A stretch of 64,000 nucleotides of DNA from Luteibacter sp. UNC138MFCol5.1 (GTDB lineage: Bacteria; Pseudomonadota; Gammaproteobacteria; Xanthomonadales; Rhodanobacteraceae): contig NZ_FODZ01000007.1 of the NCBI RefSeq assembly GCF_900110505.1, forward strand, positions 154,548 to 218,547, read 5' to 3'. Positions 54,562 to 64,000 of the stretch are shown here, in pieces. Positions within the stretch are counted from its first letter, which is position 1. Every line of letters starts with the position of its first letter. Under the pieces are notes generated by a model. It made no database searches, had not been told where the DNA came from, and was given only the letters and a program-made list of their open reading frames with translations. A program made the position numbers and the translations under genes.

Positions 54562-55317
54562 ATGATGTTCAAGAAAATCCTGCCCGCGCTCATGGCCGGC
54601 GCCTTCGCCATGACGGCTTGCGCGGCCGACGACGACAAGGCCGTGCGTGACGCGGTCGAAGCGCTCGGGCCCGGTATCAAGGTGGACAGCATCGCCCCCG
54701 CGCCGATGCCCGGTTTCTACCAGGTGGTGGCGTCCGGCCGCATGGTCTACGTGAGCGCCGACGGGCGCTACATGCTCAACGGCAACCTCATCGACCTGAA
54801 GAACCGCACCGACCTCAGCGCCGCGAGCTGGGCGACCACGCGCAAGGCCGAGCTCGCCAAGGTCCCGGCGTCGCAGCGCCTCGTGTACGCCCCGGCGAAC
54901 CCCAAGCACACGGTCACCGTGTTCACCGATGTCGACTGCGGGTTCTGTCGCCAGCTGCACGCCCACATCGACGAATTCAACAAGCAGGGCATCGCCGTCG
55001 AATACGTGTTCTGGCCGCGCGAAGGCCTGAAGACCACGGCCGGCAACGACACCCCCTCCTACACCAAGGCCGTTTCGGTCTGGTGCAGCGCCGACCGCAA
55101 GAACGCGTTCAACGAGGCCATGAAGGGCGCGACCCCGAAGGCCGCCACCTGCGCCAACCCGGTCAAGGACGAGTTCGAGCTCGGCGAGCGCCTGGGCGTG
55201 AACGGCACCCCGACCATCGTGACCGAGAACGGCGACGTGGTCGGCGGCTACGTCACCCCGGCCCAGCTCCTGCAGGCCCTGAACGCCCCGGCCGGCACGG
55301 TCAAGCGCGGCGGCTGA
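54562..55317 (+). CDS. dsbC: Thiol:disulfide interchange protein DsbC
   Basis: A 251-residue periplasmic disulfide isomerase. It has a signal peptide to about residue 22 (FAMTACAAD), an N-terminal dimerisation domain, and a thioredoxin-like domain with the CGFC active site (TDVDCGFCRQLH). A cis-Pro loop (NGTPTIV) is also present. The ATG at 54562 follows a GGAG site. It follows xerD by 96 nt. Confidence 0.95.
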   Translation: MMFKKILPALMAGAFAMTACAADDDKAVRDAVEALGPGIKVDSIAPAPMPGFYQVVASGRMVYVSADGRYMLNGNLIDLKNRTDLSAASWATTRKAELAKVPASQRLVYAPANPKHTVTVFTDVDCGFCRQLHAHIDEFNKQGIAVEYVFWPREGLKTTAGNDTPSYTKAVSVWCSADRKNAFNEAMKGATPKAATCANPVKDEFELGERLGVNGTPTIVTENGDVVGGYVTPAQLLQALNAPAGTVKRGG

Positions 55318-55326
55318 CCGCCAAAG

Positions 55327-55435
55327 GTAGGAGCGCGCTGTGGGAGCGGCCCTGGCCGCGACATCTTTCGAGGCGGTGAGCCACAGGGCCCGTTGCCCTT
55401 CGCGAAGAGCTGTCGCGCGCAGGGCGCGCTCCTAC
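55327..55435. repeat. REP-like inverted repeat
   Basis: GTAGGAGCGCGC at the left matches GCGCGCTCCTAC at the right, with GTGGGAGCGGCCCTGGCCGCGACA inside, itself a partial inverted repeat. It sits in the gap between dsbC and purL, which otherwise holds no gene. Confidence 0.75.
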
Positions 55436-55523
55436 GGGCCGCCGGCCTTCGGCCAGCCTGCCCGATGCTGCCGCGCAACATCATGTAGAATAGGCGTTTT
55501 CCCTTAGCGCCTTTTCCCCCCGC

Positions 55524-58500
55524 ATGATCGCACTCGACGGGCAGAGCGCCCTCTCGCCTTTCCGCCTCGAACGACTTAACGCCCACCTGGATGCCCTGCA
55601 TCACGGGACGCGGGTGCAGGCCGCCTGGTTCACTTACTTCGTCGACGCCGACGCGCAGCCGGAAGGCGACGCTCGCGCGCGTCTGCTCGCCGTGCTCGAA
55701 GCGAAGGGCGCCGCGCCGGAAGACGCGACCTTCTGGGTCGTCCCGCGCCTCGGCACGATCTCGCCGTGGTCGAGCAAGGCCACCGACATCCTCCACGGCG
55801 CGGGCTTCGACGTCCGCCGCGTGGAGCGCGGCACGGCGTGGCGCGTCACCGGCATGCCGGACGCGAACGATCCGTCGTATGCCGCGGTGATGGGCGCCTT
55901 CTGCGACCCGATGGTGCAGTCGCCGCTCGCCTCGCTCGACGAGGCGGCCGGTCTGTTCCTCGCCGGCGAACCCGGTCCGCTGGGCCGCGTCGAACTCGGC
56001 ACCGATCCGCGCGCGGCGCTGTCCGCCGCGAACGCCGAACTCGGGCTGGCGCTCGCGGACGACGAGATCGACTACCTCGCCGATCGCTACGCGGAGATGG
56101 GCCGCGCGCCCACCGACGCCGAACTGATGATGTTCGCGCAGGCGAACTCCGAGCACTGCCGGCACAAGGTGTTCAACGCCACGTGGACGCTCGATGGCGC
56201 GACGCAGGACGCCTCGCTGTTCGGCATGATCAAGAACACCCACCAGAAGTCGCCGGCGCATACGCTCTCCGCGTATCACGACAACGCCGCGGTGATCGAA
56301 GGCTACGACGGCAAGCGCCTGTTCGTGAGCCCGGAAGACGGCGTGTTCCGCACCGTCGCCGAGGCCGCGCCGTACGCGATCAAGGTCGAGACGCACAACC
56401 ATCCGACGGCCATCGCGCCGTGGCCGGGCGCCGCCACCGGTGCCGGCGGCGAGATCCGCGACGAGGGTGCGACGGGCCGCGGCGGCAAGCCGAAGGCCGG
56501 CCTGACCGGCTTCTCCGTCTCGCACCTGCGCATCCCCGGCCTGCCGCGTCCGTGGGAAAAGGATCGCCCGCTGCCGCCGCGCATGGCGTCGGCGTTCGAG
56601 ATCATGCGCGACGGCCCGCTCGGCGCCGCCGCGTTCAACAACGAATTCGGCCGGCCCGCGCTGGGCGGCTACTTCCGCACGTTCGAGCAGGAGACCGGCG
56701 ACAAGGGCGTCCGCCGCGGCTACGACAAGCCGATCATGATCGCCGGCGGCCTCGCCGCGATCCGCCCCGACCACGTGCAGAAGCGCAAGGTCCGTCCCGG
56801 CGACAAGGTCATCGTGCTCGGCGGCCCGGCCATGCTCATCGGCCTCGGCGGCGGTGCCGCCTCGTCGGTGGCGTCCGGCACCTCCAGCGCGGAACTCGAC
56901 TTCGCCTCGGTGCAGCGCGACAACGCGGAAATGGAACGCCGTTGCCAGCAGGTGATCGACGCGTGCTGGGCGCGCGGCGACCACAACCCGATCGTCAGCA
57001 TCCACGACGTGGGTGCGGGTGGCGTGTCCAACGCGATTCCCGAAATCCTCAACGACGCGGGCGTCGGCGGCGTCATCGATCTCTCGAAGCTGCCCTGCGA
57101 CGACCCGACGCTCTCGCCGATGCAGGTGTGGAGCAACGAGTCGCAGGAGCGCTACGTCCTCGCGATCGGTCCGGAAGACATCGAACTCTTCGAATCGTTC
57201 TGCGCCCGCGAGCGTTGTCCGTTCGCCGTCGTCGGCGACGCCACGGAAGAGGCCCGCCTGATCGTCCGCGACACCCGTCGCGACATCACCGTGATCGACC
57301 TGCGCATGGATGTCCTGTTCGGCAAGCCGCCGCGCATGCATCGCGATGCGAAGCGCGTGAAGCCGCGCGTCGACCTGGTCGCCGACCTCACCGGCATCGG
57401 CATGGACGAGGCGCTGATGCGCGTGCTTCGCCTGCCCGCGGTCGGCAGCAAGAACTTCCTCATCACCATCGGCGACCGCACGGTCGGCGGCCTCAACGCG
57501 CGCGACCCGATGGTCGGCCCGTGGCAGGTGCCCGTCGCGGACGTCGCGGTGACGATGACCGACTTCGAGGGCTACACCGGCGAAGCGATGGCGATGGCCG
57601 AGCGTGCGCCCGTGGCGCTGCTGTCCAGCGCCGACGCCGCGCGCATGGCGGTGGGCGAGGCGATCACCAACCTCGCGGCCGCGTCGATCAAGCTCGACGA
57701 AGTGCGCCTGTCGGCGAACTGGATGGCCGCCGTGAACCATCCGGGCGAGGACGCCGCGCTCTTCGACGCCGTTAAGGCCGTCGGCCTCGAGTTGTGCCCG
57801 TCGCTCGACATCGCGATTCCCGTCGGCAAGGACTCCCTGTCCATGCAGACCGTGTGGACCGACGAGAACGGCAAGGCGCAGAAGACCGTGTCGCCGGTGT
57901 CGCTCGTCATCACCGGATTCGCGCGCGTCGACGATGTGCGCCGCACGCTCACGCCGCAGCTGAAGACCGACCGCGGCGACACCGATCTGTGGCTGATCGA
58001 CCTCGGCGCGGGCCGCGACCGCCTCGGCGGCTCCGCGCTCACGCAGGTCTTCAACCGCGGCGGCGGCGTGCCGCCGGACCTCGACGACGCCAAGCGCCTG
58101 CGCGCGATGTTCGAGCTCATCCAGGAAGCGAACGCGTCGGGCCTGCTCCTCGCCTATCACGACCGCTCGGATGGCGGTGTCATCGTTACGCTCCTGGAGA
58201 TGGCGTTCGCGGGCCACTGCGGCCTCGAACTGCGCCTGGACGGCTGGGCGGACGCGACGCTGCGCGCCCTGTTCAACGAAGAACTCGGCGCCGTCGTGCA
58301 GGTCGCCTCGGCGAATCGCGAAGCGTTCGAAGCGCTGCTGGTGAAGCACAACCTCGCCGGCATGACGCATCACGTCGGTCGTCCGAAGGAGAAGCTCGGC
58401 ATCAAGCTCCATCTGAACGGCGAAACCGCGTTCAAGTGGAACTGGACCGAACTCTTCCGCGCGTGGAACGAAACGAGCTACGCGATGCAGCGCCTGCGCG

Positions 58501-59387
58501 ACAACCCGCTGAGCGCCGACCAGGAAAACGAGTGGCGCCTCGACGACGCCGATCCGGGGATCACCCCGAAGCTCACGTTCGATCCCGCCGACGACATCGC
58601 CGCGCCGTTCATCGCGAGCGGCAAGCGTCCGCGCGTGGCGATCCTGCGCGAGCAGGGCGTCAACGGTCAGGTGGAAATGGCCGCCGCGTTCTCGCGCGCC
58701 GGCTTCGACGCGGTCGACATCCACATGACCGACCTCGCCACGGGCCGACACCACCTGAAGGACTTCATCGGCCTCGCGGCTTGTGGCGGGTTCTCGTACG
58801 GCGACGTGCTCGGTGCCGGCCGCGGCTGGGCCACGTCGATCCTCTACAACGACGCGCTGCGCGAGCAGTTCGCGCGCTTCTTCGAGGACGGCAGCAAGTT
58901 CGCGCTCGGCGTGTGCAACGGCTGCCAGATGATGTCGGGCCTCAAGGACATCATCCCCGACGCGAAGCACTGGCCGCAGTTCCTGCGCAACCAGTCCGAG
59001 CAGTACGAAGCGCGCGTCGCCACGCTCGAGATCCTCGATTCGGGCAGCGTGTTCTTCCGCGGCATGGCGGGTTCGCGCATTCCGGTCGCCGTCGCGCACG
59101 GCGAGGGCCGGGTGCATTTCCCGAACGTGTGCAGTCCGTCGAAGAGCCACGCGGCGGCACGTTTCGTCGACAACCGCGGCAAGCCGACCGAAAGCTACCC
59201 GCTTAACCCGAACGGTTCGCCGGGCGGCCTGGCGGCGTTCACGGCGGCCGACGGTCGTGTCACGATCATGATGCCGCACCCGGAACGCGTGTTCCGCAGC
59301 GCGCAGCTGAGCTGGCACCCGGAGCAGTGGGGCGAGGATTCGCCGTGGATGCGCATGTTCCGGAACGCCCGCGTCTGGGTGGGCTGA
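55524..59387 (+). CDS. purL: Phosphoribosylformylglycinamidine synthase
   Basis: A 1287-residue large-type PurL that makes FGAM from FGAR, glutamine and ATP in purine synthesis. It has an N-terminal PurS-like domain and the first AIRS-like domain with [14 protein letters not shown] and [12 protein letters not shown] second AIRS-like domain and a C-terminal class I glutaminase with GVCNGCQMM (catalytic Cys) and PHPERVFR complete it. The length is as expected for the gammaproteobacterial fused form. Confidence 0.98.
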   Translation: MIALDGQSALSPFRLERLNAHLDALHHGTRVQAAWFTYFVDADAQPEGDARARLLAVLEAKGAAPEDATFWVVPRLGTISPWSSKATDILHGAGFDVRRVERGTAWRVTGMPDANDPSYAAVMGAFCDPMVQSPLASLDEAAGLFLAGEPGPLGRVELGTDPRAALSAANAELGLALADDEIDYLADRYAEMGRAPTDAELMMFAQANSEHCRHKVFNATWTLDGATQDASLFGMIKNTHQKSPAHTLSAYHDNAAVIEGYDGKRLFVSPEDGVFRTVAEAAPYAIKVETHNHPTAIAPWPGAATGAGGEIRDEGATGRGGKPKAGLTGFSVSHLRIPGLPRPWEKDRPLPPRMASAFEIMRDGPLGAAAFNNEFGRPALGGYFRTFEQETGDKGVRRGYDKPIMIAGGLAAIRPDHVQKRKVRPGDKVIVLGGPAMLIGLGGGAASSVASGTSSAELDFASVQRDNAEMERRCQQVIDACWARGDHNPIVSIHDVGAGGVSNAIPEILNDAGVGGVIDLSKLPCDDPTLSPMQVWSNESQERYVLAIGPEDIELFESFCARERCPFAVVGDATEEARLIVRDTRRDITVIDLRMDVLFGKPPRMHRDAKRVKPRVDLVADLTGIGMDEALMRVLRLPAVGSKNFLITIGDRTVGGLNARDPMVGPWQVPVADVAVTMTDFEGYTGEAMAMAERAPVALLSSADAARMAVGEAITNLAAASIKLDEVRLSANWMAAVNHPGEDAALFDAVKAVGLELCPSLDIAIPVGKDSLSMQTVWTDENGKAQKTVSPVSLVITGFARVDDVRRTLTPQLKTDRGDTDLWLIDLGAGRDRLGGSALTQVFNRGGGVPPDLDDAKRLRAMFELIQEANASGLLLAYHDRSDGGVIVTLLEMAFAGHCGLELRLDGWADATLRALFNEELGAVVQVASANREAFEALLVKHNLAGMTHHVGRPKEKLGIKLHLNGETAFKWNWTELFRAWNETSYAMQRLRDNPLSADQENEWRLDDADPGITPKLTFDPADDIAAPFIASGKRPRVAILREQGVNGQVEMAAAFSRAGFDAVDIHMTDLATGRHHLKDFIGLAACGGFSYGDVLGAGRGWATSILYNDALREQFARFFEDGSKFALGVCNGCQMMSGLKDIIPDAKHWPQFLRNQSEQYEARVATLEILDSGSVFFRGMAGSRIPVAVAHGEGRVHFPNVCSPSKSHAAARFVDNRGKPTESYPLNPNGSPGGLAAFTAADGRVTIMMPHPERVFRSAQLSWHPEQWGEDSPWMRMFRNARVWVG

Positions 59388-59400
59388 TCGCGCCACGCCG

Positions 59401-60255
59401 ATGAACGCCGTCCCCCTCACGAGCATCGTCATCGTCCTCGCCGACAGCGGGGCGCTGACGCGGGAGTGCGTGGAACACGCGCTCGCCAGCGATGTGCCGG
59501 TGGAGCTGCTCGTCGTCGACAACGGGTCGACCGACGGCATCCCGGAATCGCTCGACCGGGCCTACGCCGACGACGACCGCGTGCGCGTGATCTACAACCG
59601 GGCGAATCTCGGTTTCGGTCCCGCGGTGAATCGCGGCGCCGCGCAGGCGCGCGGTGCGCGGCTGCTCGTGCTCAATCCGGATTGCCTGATCGAGCGCGAC
59701 ACGATCCGTCGCATGGCCTCGCACATGGACATCCACACGGGTATCGTCGGCGCGGTCGTGTGCGACAGCCACGGACACCCCGATCCGGCGTCGCGCCGGC
59801 GCGACCCGCTGCTGCGCCGTTCGCTCTCGACCAAGTTCGGCGGTAAGGGCGACGGCGGCATCGACATCCGCGGTCCGATCCCCGATGGCGCGGAAGAGGT
59901 CGAGATCGTGTCCGGCGCCATCATGCTGATGCCGCGGCCCGCGTTCGATCGCCTGCACGGCTTCGACGAATCGTTCTTCCTGCACTGCGAGGACATGGAC
60001 CTCTGCCGCCGCGCGCGCGATGCCGGCTACAAGGTGATCCTCGCCGGCGACGTTCGCGTGCTCCACGGCAAGGGCGGTTCCAGCCGGCATCGTCCGGTGT
60101 TCGTCAGCCGGCACAAGCATCGCAGCATGTACCTGTGGTTCCGCCGGCACGATCCGGCGGCGCGCAACGCCTTCGTTCGCGCGGTGGTGTGGCTCGGCAT
60201 CTGGGCGCATTTCGTGCTGAAGGTGCCCGCGCAGCTGCTGCGGAAGCGCCGGTGA
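59401..60255 (+). CDS. Glycosyltransferase family 2 protein
   Basis: A 284-residue GT2 of the WbbL/rhamnosyltransferase type. It has SIVIVLADSG, VVDNGSTDG for nucleotide-sugar binding, the metal-binding LNPDCLIERD and the acceptor-side ESFFLHCEDMDLCRRARDAG. The last helix is hydrophobic (WLGIWAHFVLKVPAQLL), suggesting membrane attachment. It starts 14 nt after purL and overlaps the next gene by 4 nt. Confidence 0.92.
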   Translation: MNAVPLTSIVIVLADSGALTRECVEHALASDVPVELLVVDNGSTDGIPESLDRAYADDDRVRVIYNRANLGFGPAVNRGAAQARGARLLVLNPDCLIERDTIRRMASHMDIHTGIVGAVVCDSHGHPDPASRRRDPLLRRSLSTKFGGKGDGGIDIRGPIPDGAEEVEIVSGAIMLMPRPAFDRLHGFDESFFLHCEDMDLCRRARDAGYKVILAGDVRVLHGKGGSSRHRPVFVSRHKHRSMYLWFRRHDPAARNAFVRAVVWLGIWAHFVLKVPAQLLRKRR

Positions 60256-61154
60256 GCGAGGCGTCGCGCGGGAGCGGCGTCGCCACCCTGGGCCTGCTCG
60301 CCGTGACGGCCATCTGGGGCTCCACGTTCGTGCTCATCAAGGACGTCGTCGGACGCATGTCCGTGGCGGATTTCCTGGCGGTGCGCTTCGTCATCGCCGC
60401 CGTGGTGATGCTGCTGTGCTTCGCGGTGCCGCTGCTGCGCCTCGGCCGCGTCCAGCTCGCGCGCGGCCTGGCGCTCGGCGTGCTCTACGGCGTCGCGCAG
60501 TGGCTGCAGACCGAGGGCCTGGCGCGGACGTCGCCGAGTGTCAGCGGCTTCGTCACCGGCATGTATGTCGTGATCACGCCCATCCTGTCGTTGCTGCTTT
60601 TCCGCCAGCGCATGCCGTGGACGACCTGGCTCGCCGTGCTGCTGGCGACGGTCGGCCTCGGCGTCCTCGCGCTCAACGGCTTCGAGGTCGATGGCGGCGT
60701 GCTGCTGACGCTGGCGTCCGCCGCGCTCTACGCGTTGCACATCGTCGGCCTCGGTCACTGGTCGAAGCCCGGGGATGCGTTCGGGATGTCCGCGATCCAG
60801 ATGGTCGGCATCGCCGCGGTCTGTTTTGCGATCACGCTGCCGCATGGCGGCCCGGCGCTGCCGCCGGACGCGAAGGCCTGGGTGGCCGTCCTCTACATGG
60901 CGCTGGTCGCGGGCGCGGTGGCCATGCTGGTGCAGACCTGGGCGCAGGCGCACATGCCGGCGACACGCGCGGCGATCGTCATGACCACCGAGCCGGTGTT
61001 CGCCGCGGGCTTCGCTGTGCTGCTGGGCGTGGACGCGCTCACCGGCCGCATGCTCGGCGGTGGCGCGCTGGTGCTCGCCGCGATGTACATGGTGGAACTC
61101 GCGCCGCGCTTCCGCCGGCGCAAACCGGCGGAAGCGTTGCATCACGAGGTGTGA
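60252..61154 (+). CDS. EamA-family (DMT) transporter
   Basis: A 300-residue membrane protein with about ten transmembrane helices in two EamA repeats, starting with LLAVTAIWGSTFVLIKDVV. The second repeat includes TWAQAHMPATRAAIVMTTEP and VFAAGFAVLLG. The GTG at 60252 overlaps the glycosyltransferase stop (GTGA), so the two are translationally coupled. The substrate is unknown. Confidence 0.9.
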   Translation: MSEASRGSGVATLGLLAVTAIWGSTFVLIKDVVGRMSVADFLAVRFVIAAVVMLLCFAVPLLRLGRVQLARGLALGVLYGVAQWLQTEGLARTSPSVSGFVTGMYVVITPILSLLLFRQRMPWTTWLAVLLATVGLGVLALNGFEVDGGVLLTLASAALYALHIVGLGHWSKPGDAFGMSAIQMVGIAAVCFAITLPHGGPALPPDAKAWVAVLYMALVAGAVAMLVQTWAQAHMPATRAAIVMTTEPVFAAGFAVLLGVDALTGRMLGGGALVLAAMYMVELAPRFRRRKPAEALHHEV

Positions 61155-61180
61155 CTGCGGGGTGGAACCCCGTTCGATCC

Positions 61181-62323
61181 TTAGTGCGCGCTGGCCTTAT
61201 CCACCGTGAACTTGTAGGTCATCGTGTTGCGATAGGTCTTGCCCGGGTCGAGGCGTGCCGAGCCGAAGTCCGGCTGGTTCGGCGTATCGGGGAACAGCTG
61301 CGGTTCGAGTGCGAACGCGTCGCCCTGGCGATAGATGCCGCCGGACTTGCCCGAGGTGGTGCCGTCGAGGAAGTTGCCCGAGTAGAACTGCAGGCCCGGC
61401 TGCGCCGACCACAGCGACAGCACGCGGCCGCTCTTCGGGTCGGTGACGCGAGCCACCTCGCGCGGCTGTGCCGCCTCCTTCCGGGAGATCACCCAGTTGT
61501 GGTCGTAACCACGGCCGAAGACGATCTGCTGTTCCTTCGCGTCGCGCACGTCGCGGCCGATCGGCTTCGCCTTGCGGAAGTCGAAATCGGTGCCCGCCAC
61601 GGAGCGGACTTCGCCCGTGGGAATCGCGGTCGCGTCGGTCGGCAGGTAGGCATCGCCGGCGATCATGAGCTGCTGGTCCATCACGCTGCCGGTTCCCTCG
61701 CCGGCGAGGTTCCAGTACGCGTGGTTCGTGATGTTGACGATCGTCGGCGCGTCCGTGGTCGCGGTGTACTCGATCGTCAGTTCGTTGCCTTCGCCGATCG
61801 AATACGTGGCGTGCGTGGTGACCTTGCCGGGGTAACCCTGGTCGCCGTCCGGGCTCACGTAGCTGAGGGTGACGCTCGGCTTCGCGCCGGATTCGACCTT
61901 GTCGACGGTCCACACGACCTTGTCGAAGCCGACCTTGCCGCCGTGCAGCGAGTTCGGTCCGTCGTTCACCGGCACCGAATACGTCTTGCCGTCGAGCGTG
62001 AAGCGGCCCTTGGCGATGCGGTTCGCGTAACGGCCGACGGTGTCGCCGAAGTACTGCGGCTTGGCGAACGTGCCCTTGAGGTCGGGATACCCGAGCACGA
62101 TGTCGCCGGGCTTGCCGTGGCGGTCCGGCACCTCCACGGCGTAGAGCGCGGCGCCGAGGGAAAGCACCTTCACCGTCATGCCCTTGCCGTTCGTCAGCGT
62201 CACGAGCGTGACGTCCTTGCCGTCGGGCGTCTTGCCGAACGAGGCCTTCGATGCGTCGCCGGCCGCGGCGGCGCCGCTGCACGCCAGCGCGATCGCGGCG
62301 GCCAGGATCGTAGCTTTCTTCAT
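61181..62323 (-). CDS. galM: Aldose 1-epimerase (periplasmic, galactose mutarotase)
   Basis: A 380-residue mutarotase with a signal peptide ending near SGAAAAG, which makes it a periplasmic form. The catalytic region includes NSLHGG, VNITNHAYWNLAGEG with the His, and the C-terminal ALEPQLFPDTPNQPDF with Glu. It interconverts alpha and beta anomers of hexoses. A GntR/FadR regulator is divergent, with an operator-like palindrome between. Confidence 0.92.
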   Translation of the reverse strand: MKKATILAAAIALACSGAAAAGDASKASFGKTPDGKDVTLVTLTNGKGMTVKVLSLGAALYAVEVPDRHGKPGDIVLGYPDLKGTFAKPQYFGDTVGRYANRIAKGRFTLDGKTYSVPVNDGPNSLHGGKVGFDKVVWTVDKVESGAKPSVTLSYVSPDGDQGYPGKVTTHATYSIGEGNELTIEYTATTDAPTIVNITNHAYWNLAGEGTGSVMDQQLMIAGDAYLPTDATAIPTGEVRSVAGTDFDFRKAKPIGRDVRDAKEQQIVFGRGYDHNWVISRKEAAQPREVARVTDPKSGRVLSLWSAQPGLQFYSGNFLDGTTSGKSGGIYRQGDAFALEPQLFPDTPNQPDFGSARLDPGKTYRNTMTYKFTVDKASAH

Positions 62324-62366
62324 CGCGGTTCCACTCCAGTCGGTGTGATCCCCGCGACCTGAACAT

Positions 62367-62381
62367 ATTTGTAAGACAAAT
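62367..62381. promoter_or_regulatory. GntR/FadR-type operator palindrome
   Basis: ATTTGT-AAG-ACAAAT, a perfect inverted repeat with a 3-nt centre, in the galM/GntR divergent spacer, 44 nt upstream of galM and 74 nt upstream of the regulator. The TTGT-N3-ACAA form is typical of FadR-subfamily regulators of sugar genes. Confidence 0.75.
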
Positions 62382-62454
62382 GACAAGCTGCGCCGCGTCA
62401 TCGGCCCGGGTCGGCCTGCGCTAGGATGCACACGACACGGGAACGGAGAGCCTC

Positions 62455-63165
62455 ATGCCCCCGAAGGCGGCAAGCCCAAGGAACCTGCACGTCCAGGTCA
62501 TCGAAGAGCTCGGCGGGCTGATCGTCGGCGGCGTCCTGCGTCCCGGCGATCCATTGCCCGGCGAAGCGCGTCTGGCGGAGCAGCTGGCCGTCAGCCGCAC
62601 CGTGCTGCGCGAGGCGCTGAAGGTACTGGCGGCGAAGGGGCTCATCGAAACGCGCCAGAAGACCGGCATGCGCGTGCGCGATGCGCGCTTCTGGAATCAC
62701 CTCGATGCCAACGTCCTCGCCTGGCGTTGCGCGGCGATGCCGACCGAGGACTTCGTCGACAAGCTCGTCGAGATGCGGGCCATCATCGAGCCCGCCGCGG
62801 TGGCCGCCGCCGCGCGGCGCAGGGACCCGGCGCAGCTGGCCGCCATCGGCGAGGCTCTCGAGGCGATGGAGGAGGCGCAGACGCTCGACGACTGGGCGGA
62901 GGCCGATCTGCGTTTCCACGAAGCGGTGCTGACGGCGACGAACAACGAGCTGCTCAGTTCGCTGTTCGGCGTGATCGAAACGGCACTGGGTACCTTCTTC
63001 GTCATGTCGGCGCGCACGGCGAAGAACTTCCGGTATTCGCTACCGCATCATCGCGCGGTCTACGAAGCGATCCGTCGCCGTCGTCCGAACGAAGCCACCG
63101 CGGCCATGCAGGCGATGATCGCGGACTCGCGCGCGAACATGCGCAAGGGCAAGAAGTCGAGCTGA
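62455..63165 (+). CDS. GntR/FadR-family transcriptional regulator
   Basis: A 236-residue FadR-subfamily repressor. The N-terminal winged helix has LRPGDPLPGEARLAEQLAVS and TVLREALKVLAAKGLI; the C-terminal FCD helical domain carries metal-binding residues (DLRFHEAVL, HHRAVYEAI). It is likely to regulate galM across the divergent palindrome, probably in response to a sugar acid or hexose derivative. Confidence 0.93.
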   Translation: MPPKAASPRNLHVQVIEELGGLIVGGVLRPGDPLPGEARLAEQLAVSRTVLREALKVLAAKGLIETRQKTGMRVRDARFWNHLDANVLAWRCAAMPTEDFVDKLVEMRAIIEPAAVAAAARRRDPAQLAAIGEALEAMEEAQTLDDWAEADLRFHEAVLTATNNELLSSLFGVIETALGTFFVMSARTAKNFRYSLPHHRAVYEAIRRRRPNEATAAMQAMIADSRANMRKGKKSS

Positions 63166-63243
63166 GTCCCTCGCTGGTCGCACCGTAAGTGCGGAAGCGA
63201 GGAGCCGATGCGACGTGTCCGCTCCGCGCCGTTATGACGATCC

Positions 63244-64000
63244 TTACTTCCCGGCCGAGCGGATGCGCACGTCGCCGCTGAACGATTCCACGTGGATGTT
63301 GGCGCTGCCGCCGCCGATGGTGGTCTTCAGATCCTTGCCCGGACCGTCGCCGCGGGAGACGTCGCCCCAGTCGCTGCGCAGGTCGCCGCTGAACGTCGAG
63401 GCTTCGACGCGGGCGGACGTATCGGCGGGGAGCTGGAGCTGGACGTCGCCGCTCATCGAATCGACATCGAGCTTGCCCTCGCGGGTCGGGCCGCCCGCGA
63501 TCTGCGTGTCGCCGGAGACGGTGCTGAAGTTGGCGTCCTTCCACGGACCGCCGCCGATGGTCATCCGGCCGGACACGGTCTGGGCATCGATCTTGTCGGC
63601 GACGTTCGGCGCCGTGATGTCGCCCGACACCGTCTGCAGATCGGCACGGCCGGCGCGGCCCGCCAGGTCGATGGTGCCGCTGACCGTCTGCATGCTCACT
63701 TCCGGCGAACGCAGGTTGGCGCGGATGCGACCGCTGACCGAGTCGACGTCGACCTTGCCGCCGTCGAGGCCGTCGATGCTGACCGGGGCGCTGACGACGT
63801 TGATGCTGACCTCGACGGACTTCGGCACGCGGACGTTGAGGATCGTGGGCTGCATGCGCGAGTCGTTGCCCCAGCTGAACCAGTGGCCCTTCTTCTCGTC
63901 GCCGCCGACATGGACCTCGACCTCGCGGTCGTCACCCTCGATCTGCAGCGGACGCGCGCCGTCGCCGAGCGTGCCGGAGACCTGGATCTGGTTCTTGTCC
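63244..64000 (-). CDS. DUF4097-type beta-repeat protein, 5' end cut by the window
   Basis: 252 residues are visible, ending with a stop at 63244; the start lies beyond 64000. The internal repeat has the form (S/Q)(M/T)VSG.I....., with units such as VDVDSVSGRIRANL and DAQTVSGRMTIGGG, typical of the DUF4097 (adhesin-like) beta-helix family. The part near the window edge (VSGTLGDGARPLQIEGDDRE) continues the frame upstream of an internal ATG at 63855. The function of the family is unclear; many members have a signal peptide. Confidence 0.85.
   Translation of the reverse strand, partial: DKNQIQVSGTLGDGARPLQIEGDDREVEVHVGGDEKKGHWFSWGNDSRMQPTILNVRVPKSVEVSINVVSAPVSIDGLDGGKVDVDSVSGRIRANLRSPEVSMQTVSGTIDLAGRAGRADLQTVSGDITAPNVADKIDAQTVSGRMTIGGGPWKDANFSTVSGDTQIAGGPTREGKLDVDSMSGDVQLQLPADTSARVEASTFSGDLRSDWGDVSRGDGPGKDLKTTIGGGSANIHVESFSGDVRIRSAGK

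Noticed and set aside
55248-59540. 1,430-codon minus-strand ORF opposite purL
   Set aside because: purL is unmistakable on the plus strand. The antisense product has the biased composition of shadow frames.

Overview
The window is a 64 kb stretch of high-GC gammaproteobacterial chromosome. The gene order ruvB-ybgC-tolQRAB-pal-cpoB-queE-queC-tRNA-Lys, the SapC-family protein, the OxyR/AhpC/AhpD block and the style of the RHS remnants suggest the Lysobacterales (Xanthomonadales), most likely Rhodanobacteraceae of the Luteibacter/Dyella kind. That assignment is inferred from gene content and was not tested by a search.

Layout. 1-357: two 94-bp direct repeats with DnaA-box-like 9-mers upstream of ruvB. 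358-8504: ruvB, the Tol-Pal cell-envelope operon, queuosine precursor genes and tRNA-Lys(UUU). 8569-17972 (all minus strand): glnS, a deaminase, a VTT membrane protein, then a signalling block with a hybrid kinase, a NarL-type regulator, an orphan PhnD-like periplasmic binding protein, a second kinase and a VTT-rhodanese fusion. 18072-25186: apt, the divergent oxyR/ahpC pair, ahpD and an M1 aminopeptidase. 25366-28560: a LacI regulator, a Gfo/Idh/MocA oxidoreductase and a phytanoyl-CoA-dioxygenase-like protein, the last two diverging from a perfect 18-bp LacI-type operator.

29440-38800 is the accessory part. It starts with an internally deleted copy of prmC, then an unrecognised gene, then intact prmC. 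After that comes a scrapyard of small secreted, lipoprotein, membrane and immunity-like genes, most present in two or three copies at different stages of decay, mixed with truncated RHS/FN3 fragments. I read it as a polymorphic-toxin (RHS) region that has lost its large toxin genes and kept a bank of putative immunity genes.

38846-64000 returns to chromosomal backbone: dxs, an HNH nuclease, sapC, a GNAT acetyltransferase, an acyl-CoA dehydrogenase, a SET-domain methyltransferase, a PfpI-like protein, an EF-G-like GTPase, two tandem TonB/TolA-like anchored proteins, xerD, dsbC, purL, a glycosyltransferase, an EamA transporter, a periplasmic aldose epimerase with a divergent GntR/FadR regulator and its operator, and a DUF4097 protein cut by the window end. 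Several REP-like hairpins ending in (G)TAGGAGCG or GTGGGAGC motifs lie between genes.
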